Shown piece by piece: positions 59,257 to 64,000 of a stretch of 64,000 nucleotides of DNA. Position 1 is the stretch's first letter; the number at the start of each line of letters is the position of its first letter. The translations under genes were made by a program, and so were the position numbers. The notes below the pieces were generated by a model. That model did no database searches. It was given only the letters and a program-made list of their open reading frames with translations, and was not told the origin of the DNA. The DNA lies in NCBI RefSeq assembly GCF_004765605.1, contig NZ_SRLC01000001.1:1860001-1924000 (forward strand), read 5' to 3'. The stretch is from Hymenobacter aquaticus (lineage in GTDB: Bacteria; Bacteroidota; Bacteroidia; Cytophagales; Hymenobacteraceae).

Positions 59257-59558
59257 AGGTGTAATATGAGGTGATGTTGAAGCCAAGAAGAAACAAAGGA
59301 GAGAAGACTGATACATCAGCCGGAGCGCATCTACACGCTGGCACTTAGATGCAGAAATATAAGACTAATTATAATATTATCAATAAAAATTATTAAAATA
59401 TTTTAACATAAATCAATTGCACATAGATATTATTCTGTTATTCATCGACACGCTGAGTCGACTCTGGCTACCATAAGGCCAGAACTTCAGTGCACTAATA
59501 CAATAAATTATATAAACCAAGTTTGTTTGACGCTCCTGCCTTCAGCAGAGTAGCCGGC
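59257..59558. other. AT-rich intergenic region, no gene
   Basis: This 302-bp gap has a strongly AT-rich middle (about 59355-59415). It separates the WecG-like gene from rfbF, both on the minus strand, and probably contains the rfbF promoter. I found no strict TTG/TAnnTTTG match. Confidence 0.5.
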
Positions 59559-60335
59559 CTAGGTCGAAGCCGGCACGTGGGGGCGGCCGGCCAGGTAGGC
59601 CAGGGCCCGGCGCCCAATCAGGTACACAAACTGGGTGTTGGTGTGCAGATAACGGCGCCAGAGGCGTTTGGGCTCCAGCCACAGGCGGTAGGCCCATTCC
59701 AGCCACAGTTGCCGGGCCCAGCGCGGCAGGCGGGGCTCCAGGCCCGCGTACACCGGAAACGCCTGCCCCACCCCCAGCATGCAGGCCCGAATCCGCCCGC
59801 GGTGCGAGGCCATCCAGCGTTCCTGCCGGGGGCAGCCCAGGGCCACAAACAGCAGGTCGGGGTCGGCGGCGTTGATGGCGGCGGTTTCGGCGGCATCTTC
59901 CTCGGCGGTCAGCTCCCGGAAGGGCGGCGAATAGGCCCCGGCCACGCGCAGAGCAGGCAATTCCCGTTGGGCCCGGGCAACCATAGCCGTCAGCACCTCA
60001 TCCGTGGTACCGTAGAAGTACACCGATTGGCCGCGGCGGGCCGCTTCCGTCAGCAGGGCAGGCAGCAGGTCCATACCGGCCACGCGCTCCTGGTGCTGGT
60101 GATGAAAAAACCCGACGGCGGCGGCCACGGGGCTGCCGTCGGGCACTACCAGGTTGGCCTCGTCCAGAATGCGCCGGAAATCAGGCTGATGATGCGCTTC
60201 CACCAGCATGTGCACGTTGGCGCAGCACACGTAGGCCGAGGCCCGGGCCGCGCCCAACCGCAGAATGGCGTCCGTAAACTCAGGAAAGGTTCCGGTCGAA
60301 ATCCAGGAGTCCAGCACCAAGCGTTTGGGTAGCAT
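59559..60335 (-). CDS. WecG/TagA/CpsF-family glycosyltransferase
   Basis: A 258-residue GT26 enzyme. Family segments: CCANVHMLVEAHHQPDFRRILDEANLVVPDGSPVAAAV (with the catalytic Asp in PDGSP), RVAGMDLLPALL, QSVYFYGTTDEVL and DLLFVALGCPRQERWMASHRGRI. These peripheral membrane enzymes usually add the second sugar to an undecaprenyl-linked sugar. It follows the initiating transferase gene (60460), matching that order of action. Confidence 0.9.
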   Translation of the reverse strand: MLPKRLVLDSWISTGTFPEFTDAILRLGAARASAYVCCANVHMLVEAHHQPDFRRILDEANLVVPDGSPVAAAVGFFHHQHQERVAGMDLLPALLTEAARRGQSVYFYGTTDEVLTAMVARAQRELPALRVAGAYSPPFRELTAEEDAAETAAINAADPDLLFVALGCPRQERWMASHRGRIRACMLGVGQAFPVYAGLEPRLPRWARQLWLEWAYRLWLEPKRLWRRYLHTNTQFVYLIGRRALAYLAGRPHVPAST

Positions 60336-60337
60336 AT

Positions 60338-60459
60338 CGGTGAAGTAGTGAATGAGTGACGTAGTGAATGAGTGAGTTTGCTATCCGACTTGCGCAGACT
60401 TGCCGTGTTGGCGCCATTTGAACGACAACTCACCAAGTCGCTCAGTCACTATTTCACCG
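60338..60459. repeat. Inverted-repeat element with TGAATGAG arms
   Basis: The left arm CGGTGAAGTAGTGAATGAGT (from 60338), with a 16-bp tandem GTAGTGAATGAGTGAC/G at 60345-60376, pairs imperfectly with the right arm that ends at 60459. It fills the gap between the initiating transferase and WecG-like genes. Its arms resemble those of 5074-5302. Confidence 0.65.
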
Positions 60460-61857
60460 CTAGTAGGCGTTTTTCTCGCCGCGGATCATGTTCCAGACGG
60501 TCTGGCCGATAATCTTCATATCCAGGCCGAAAGACCAGTTTTCCATGTATTTCAGGTCGTATTCCACCCGCTTGCGCATGGCCTGGGGGGCCCGGGTTTC
60601 GCCCCGGTAGCCGTTCACCTGGGCGTAGCCCGTGATGCCCGGCGTCACGGCGTGGCGCATCTGGTAGGTGCGAATGTGCTTGGAGTATTCCTCCAGCTGC
60701 GACACCATGTTGGGGCGCGGCCCCACCACCGACATGTGGCCCAGCAAGACGTTGAAGAACTGGGGCAGCTCGTCGAGGTTATACTTGCGCAGGTACTTGC
60801 CGACGCGCGTCACGCGGGGGTCGGCGAAGGTAGCCTGCAACTCGGTCTGGCGGTGGTCGGCGCGCATGGTGCGCAGCTTGTAGCACGGAAACAGGTGGTT
60901 GCGCTTGCCGGGCCGCATCTGCTTGAAGAACACCGGCCCGGGCGAGTCGAGCTTGATCAGCAGCGCCAGGATGGGCATAATGAAGGGGAAAGCCAGCAGG
61001 ATAACCGCCAGGGAAAAGACGATGTCGAACACCCGCTTCAGCACCTGATTGGTTCGAATGCCCAGGGGCTGATGCCGGATGGTGAGGATGGGCATGTGGT
61101 CGTAGAAGTACACGTTGACCTCGCGCCGCACGGTGCCGCTGAAATCGGGCACAATCCGGAACGACAGGAAATGGTCGTCGGCAAACTGGGAGAGGTCCTC
61201 AATCAGCTCGTGGCGGTCGAGGGGCAGCGTGAAGTAGATTTCGTCGATGGTGGTGCGCAGGCAGTAGTTTTTCAGCTCGGCCAGCGGGCCCCGCACGTAG
61301 GGGCGCAGGCCCTCGGCCACGGGCTCGTCGGCAAAGAACCCCTGGAACTGGTTGCCAATCGGGTCGTGGGAGGCCAGGAAGCGGTAGAGCTCCTGCCCAC
61401 TGTCGCCGGCCCCAACGATGATAAAGCGGGAATGGGGCCGGGCCACGTGCCGGTGGTAGGCCCGGTAGCAGAACGTAATCAGGAAACGGGCCCCCACTAC
61501 GCCCGTCACGGCAAAGCTATACACGGCAAAGATGTAGCGCAGCGGCAGCCAGTCGAGCTCCAGGGCCAGCACCACGGCCAGCACCAGGCAGGCGTGCAGC
61601 AGGAAGGTGCGCATCAGGTAGAGCAGCTTCTCGGGGTACGTTATCAGCTTATCTACCCGGTAGATGTTGGCAAACTGCCCCGACAACAGCCACCACAAGA
61701 GGCCGAATATCACGAAGCAGAACGGCGCGTAGCCGTTGAAATGCCACGTGTTCCAGATCATGCGGCCGGCGAGCCGGAAAGCTCCGAAAATCAGGAGCAC
61801 GTCAACCACGGGCAATACCAGGCGCGAGGCGTCGGAGTAATGTCTGTACCGTTCCAT
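60460..61857 (-). CDS. Exopolysaccharide polyprenyl glycosylphosphotransferase
   Basis: A 465-residue membrane protein that starts repeat-unit synthesis by moving a sugar-1-phosphate to undecaprenyl phosphate. Several N-terminal TM helices (about 14-120) are followed by a Rossmann-like CoA-binding domain ([17 protein letters not shown]) and the C-terminal bacterial sugar-transferase domain (about 270-465: [79 protein letters not shown]). It may serve the Wzx/Wzy locus at 18-44 kb, which has no such gene. Confidence 0.93.
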   Translation of the reverse strand: MERYRHYSDASRLVLPVVDVLLIFGAFRLAGRMIWNTWHFNGYAPFCFVIFGLLWWLLSGQFANIYRVDKLITYPEKLLYLMRTFLLHACLVLAVVLALELDWLPLRYIFAVYSFAVTGVVGARFLITFCYRAYHRHVARPHSRFIIVGAGDSGQELYRFLASHDPIGNQFQGFFADEPVAEGLRPYVRGPLAELKNYCLRTTIDEIYFTLPLDRHELIEDLSQFADDHFLSFRIVPDFSGTVRREVNVYFYDHMPILTIRHQPLGIRTNQVLKRVFDIVFSLAVILLAFPFIMPILALLIKLDSPGPVFFKQMRPGKRNHLFPCYKLRTMRADHRQTELQATFADPRVTRVGKYLRKYNLDELPQFFNVLLGHMSVVGPRPNMVSQLEEYSKHIRTYQMRHAVTPGITGYAQVNGYRGETRAPQAMRKRVEYDLKYMENWSFGLDMKIIGQTVWNMIRGEKNAY

Positions 61858-62162
61858 AAAGCTATGCGTGTGAAAGAGCCCAATAAGGAAGAATGCTCTA
61901 CCGTAGGTGGGGGTAGAAGTAGATTAAGACCAAGTAACATATTTTTTGGTGTTTAAGCAATAATAAATATGATTTTTGTTTTACTAAGTTCATCACATGT
62001 ATATGTATTAGGATTTAATAAATAAATATTTTACCTAAAAAATGATGATTTATCACGCTTTTTCAGTTTTACGGCAACGAAAAAGAGCCATCAGCACCCA
62101 AAATCGGGGTACTGATGGCTCAGAGTCGTCGAAAAAAACGAACCGCTACAAAAACCGATTTG
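61858..62162. other. AT-rich intergenic region
   Basis: A 305-bp gap with AT-rich DNA (about 61925-62075), likely the promoter region of the polyprenyl transferase gene, and the terminator for preA (62080-62121). No gene was seen. Confidence 0.55.
62080..62121 (-). terminator. Terminator after preA
   Basis: GAGCCATCAG and CTGATGGCTC form a stem extended by ACCC/GGGGT pairing, preceded by AAAAA that becomes a U-run on the minus strand. Confidence 0.82.
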
Positions 62163-63572
62163 TCATTTCGGGCGCTCCACGGCGCTGGATTCCAGCGCCG
62201 CCGCATCGGCGGCGGCGTACTGCCGGGCTTTGCCGGGCAGGGTTTTGTGCTTCTCCTTGCCCAGGGCGGCGGCCGGCGCGGGCACCCAGTGGTGGCGGCC
62301 GCCGGCGCGCTCATCGTCGAATTCGGTCGGGATGGTTCCGGCCTCGGTGCGCTCTTTCCAGGTGAGGTGCTCGGTGCCGTCGTCGCGCCGCTCCATCGTG
62401 ATGCACTGCTCCACGGGGCATACCAACGAGCAGAGGTTGCAGCCCACGCAGTTTTCCTGGATGATTTCGGGCACGCGGGTGCCTTCGTTGAGGCGAATGG
62501 CCTGGTGGGCGCCGTCTTCGCAGGCCGTGTAGCAGAGCTGGCAGCCGATGCACTTTTCCTCGTTGATTTCGGCCGTCACCTTGTACTTCAGGTTCAGGTC
62601 TTCCCAGTGCTTGACGTTGGGCAGGGCCTTGCCCACCATGTCGTAGATGGTATGGAAGCCCTTTTCGGTCATGTACTGCTCCAGGCCGCTGGTCATTTCC
62701 CGGATGATGCCGAAGCCGTAGTGCATGGCCGCCGTGCACACCTGCACGCTGCTGGCGCCGAGCAGAATATGCTCTACCGCGTCGCGCCAGCTCTCGATGC
62801 CCCCGATGCCGGAAATCGGCAGCTGCACGTCGGGGTGCTGGGCGCAGTTTTTCACCATGTTCAGGGCAATGGGCTTCACGGCCGGACCGCAGTAGCCGCC
62901 GTTCGAGCCTTTGCCGTCTACGATTGGGTAGGGCGCAAACAAATCCAGATCCACGCCCACGATGCTCTGGATGGTGTTGATCAGCGAAATGGCGTCGGCC
63001 CCGCCCCGGCGGGCGGCCATAGCCGGCTCGGTAATATCCGAAATGTTAGGCGTGAGCTTGACAATCACCGGAATCTTGGCGACTTCCATTACCCATTCCA
63101 CAATGGTCTGGAGCACTTCCGGCTCCTGCCCTACCGCCGAGCCCATGCCCCGCTCGCACATGCCGTGGGGGCAGCCGAAGTTGAGCTCGATGCCGTCGGA
63201 GCCGGCGTTTTGCACGTCGCGCACGATGTCGTGCCACTCCTGCCGGCTCTGCACCATCAGGGAGGCAATAACGGCGTGATGCGGGAAGCGCTTCTTCACT
63301 TCCTCGATTTCGCGCAGGTTGTCGCTCAGCGGCCGGTCCGAAATCAGCTCGATGTTGTTGAAGCCCATCATGCGCTTATCCCGGTAATTCACGCCGCCGT
63401 AGCGGCTCGACACGTTCACGACGGGTACGCCCAGGGTTTTCCAGACGGCGCCGCCCCAGCCCGCGTCGAAAGCTTTCATTACCTGATAGCCCGAGTTGGT
63501 CGGGGGGGCCGACGCCAGCCAGAACGGGTTGGGCGACTTGATACCGGCAAAGTTTATGGATAAGTCTGGCAT
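62163..63572 (-). CDS. preA: NAD-dependent dihydropyrimidine dehydrogenase subunit PreA
   Basis: A 469-residue FMN/iron-sulfur protein that, with PreT, reduces uracil and thymine to their dihydro forms. The TIM-barrel FMN domain has NPFWLASAPPTNSGYQV, GIELNFGCPHGMCERGMG (with the catalytic cysteine region) and ISGIGGIESWRDAVEHILLGAS. The C-terminal ferredoxin domain has two 4Fe-4S motifs, CIGCQLCYTAC and CVGCNLCSLVCP. The last 40 or so residues (KARQYAAADAAALESSAVERPK end) are low-complexity and encoded by hairpin-forming DNA at 62181-62216, so the native end may have been extended. It is 61 bases after preT. Confidence 0.93.
   Translation of the reverse strand: MPDLSINFAGIKSPNPFWLASAPPTNSGYQVMKAFDAGWGGAVWKTLGVPVVNVSSRYGGVNYRDKRMMGFNNIELISDRPLSDNLREIEEVKKRFPHHAVIASLMVQSRQEWHDIVRDVQNAGSDGIELNFGCPHGMCERGMGSAVGQEPEVLQTIVEWVMEVAKIPVIVKLTPNISDITEPAMAARRGGADAISLINTIQSIVGVDLDLFAPYPIVDGKGSNGGYCGPAVKPIALNMVKNCAQHPDVQLPISGIGGIESWRDAVEHILLGASSVQVCTAAMHYGFGIIREMTSGLEQYMTEKGFHTIYDMVGKALPNVKHWEDLNLKYKVTAEINEEKCIGCQLCYTACEDGAHQAIRLNEGTRVPEIIQENCVGCNLCSLVCPVEQCITMERRDDGTEHLTWKERTEAGTIPTEFDDERAGGRHHWVPAPAAALGKEKHKTLPGKARQYAAADAAALESSAVERPK
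62181..62216. repeat. Two overlapping palindromes inside the preA 3' end
   Basis: GGCGCTGGATTCCAGCGCC (62181-62199) and GCCGCCGCATCGGCGGCGGC (62197-62216) are adjacent hairpin-forming sequences in the last codons of preA. They resemble a REP-type insertion. Confidence 0.65.
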
Positions 63573-63575
63573 TGG

Positions 63576-63607
63576 TTAGTTGTTGGTTGTTAGTTGTTGG
63601 TTGTTAG
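63576..63607. repeat. Short tandem repeat between preT and preA
   Basis: TTAGTTGTTGGTTG occurs twice in tandem and a third copy begins. CCAACAACTA at about 63628-63637 is complementary to it, so this spacer can fold back on itself. Confidence 0.7.
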
Positions 63608-63633
63608 TAAGCTGGCTTCCAAAAAGCCAACAA

Positions 63634-64000
63634 CTACAAGCCAGCACTCAAATACTCGTGAATGCCGCGGGCCGCGGCTTTGGCTTCGGCCGAGGCGTTG
63701 ACGACTTCCGCGCCGCCGTTGCGGGCGTCGCCGGAGGTGAAATACTTGGGGTTGGTGGTCTGGCCGGTGCGCTCATCGGCCACGATGCGGCCTTTGCCGT
63801 CGATCTGCAAGCCCGGAATCAGGCGCAGCAGATGGAGCTGCTTGGCCTGCCCGGTGGCTTTGATGACCATGTCGCAGGGCTCCACGAACTCGGTGCCGGC
63901 TACGGGCTGCACCTGCCCGTTCAGGGTGGCCGTGCGAATGAACTTCACGCCTTCCACCTTGCCATTGCCCATAATTTCGACCGGGGCCACGTTGAACAGC
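63634..64000 (-). CDS. preT: PreT-like NAD(P)-binding oxidoreductase, 5' end beyond window
   Basis: The C-terminal 122 residues or so of a FAD/NAD(P)-binding subunit of the glutamate-synthase-small-subunit type. KATGQAKQLHLLRLIPGLQIDGKGRIVADERTGQTTNPKYFTSGDARNGGAEVVNASAEAKAAARGIHEYL is typical: the GD motif (FTSGDARNGG) binds FAD, followed by the helix at VNASAEAK. It passes electrons from NADH to PreA. The name relies on direct linkage to preA. The gene is truncated by the window edge, not broken. Confidence 0.82.
   Translation of the reverse strand, partial: LFNVAPVEIMGNGKVEGVKFIRTATLNGQVQPVAGTEFVEPCDMVIKATGQAKQLHLLRLIPGLQIDGKGRIVADERTGQTTNPKYFTSGDARNGGAEVVNASAEAKAAARGIHEYLSAGL

Noticed and set aside
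1..64000. tRNA, rRNA, transposase or integrase genes
   Set aside because: None was recognised in any intergenic region or reading frame; mobile DNA is limited to small non-coding inverted-repeat elements.

Overview
The window looks like chromosomal DNA from a GC-rich member of the Bacteroidetes, most likely Hymenobacter or a close relative. Evidence: C-terminal type IX secretion (T9SS) sorting domains on several secreted proteins, general lack of Shine-Dalgarno motifs, promoters of the Bacteroidetes form TTG-N19-TAnnTTTG (clearest at 44279-44308), and GC-rich genes separated by short AT-rich intergenic islands. The genus is an inference; no rRNA or other marker is present. I saw no tRNA, rRNA, transposase, integrase or CRISPR-cas genes.

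Region 1 (1-17.9 kb) is mixed housekeeping and accessory DNA: a secretable-type lipase, an AAA ATPase + PIN-like nuclease pair that resembles a defence or toxin-type module, a 42-bp-period palindrome array and MITE-like hairpins, a single-domain EamA transporter, an NADP oxidoreductase, secreted T9SS proteins, a SulP transporter + beta-carbonic anhydrase operon, a sensor kinase, an sce7726-like protein, DNA polymerase IV, a beta-propeller-type T9SS protein and an OmpR-type regulator.

Region 2 (18.1-44.0 kb) is a Wzx/Wzy-type surface polysaccharide locus. A ten-gene plus-strand run carries the outer-membrane exporter (Wza-like), the tyrosine autokinase/chain-length protein (Wzc-like), flippase, polymerase/ligase, five glycosyltransferases including a GT11 fucosyltransferase-like enzyme, and a beta-helix protein. 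A minus-strand cassette follows (FkbM methyltransferase, sugar epimerase/reductase, DegT aminotransferase). Then come a large secreted beta-helix/Ig/malectin-like protein and a second plus-strand run: gmd and fcl (GDP-L-fucose synthesis), two GT61 enzymes and a GT2. GDP-fucose made by gmd/fcl would feed the GT11 enzyme. The two beta-helix genes share a 429-bp stretch that is identical base for base.

Region 3 (44.3-53.4 kb) holds three large secreted T9SS proteins built from nine copies of one uncharacterised ~115-residue domain with the signature LVNADTDxDIQ, joined to an SGNH hydrolase or a PQQ-type sugar dehydrogenase and to InlB-type repeats.

Region 4 (53.9-61.9 kb, all minus) is a second polysaccharide gene set: initiating sugar-phosphate transferase, WecG/TagA glycosyltransferase, glucose-1-phosphate cytidylyltransferase, sugar epimerase, RmlC-like epimerase, SAF-domain oxidoreductase and an ATP-grasp enzyme. 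It supplies the initiating transferase that the first locus lacks, but no CDP-glucose 4,6-dehydratase is visible.

Region 5 (62.1-64 kb) is the pyrimidine-catabolic pair preA and preT (preT cut by the window end).
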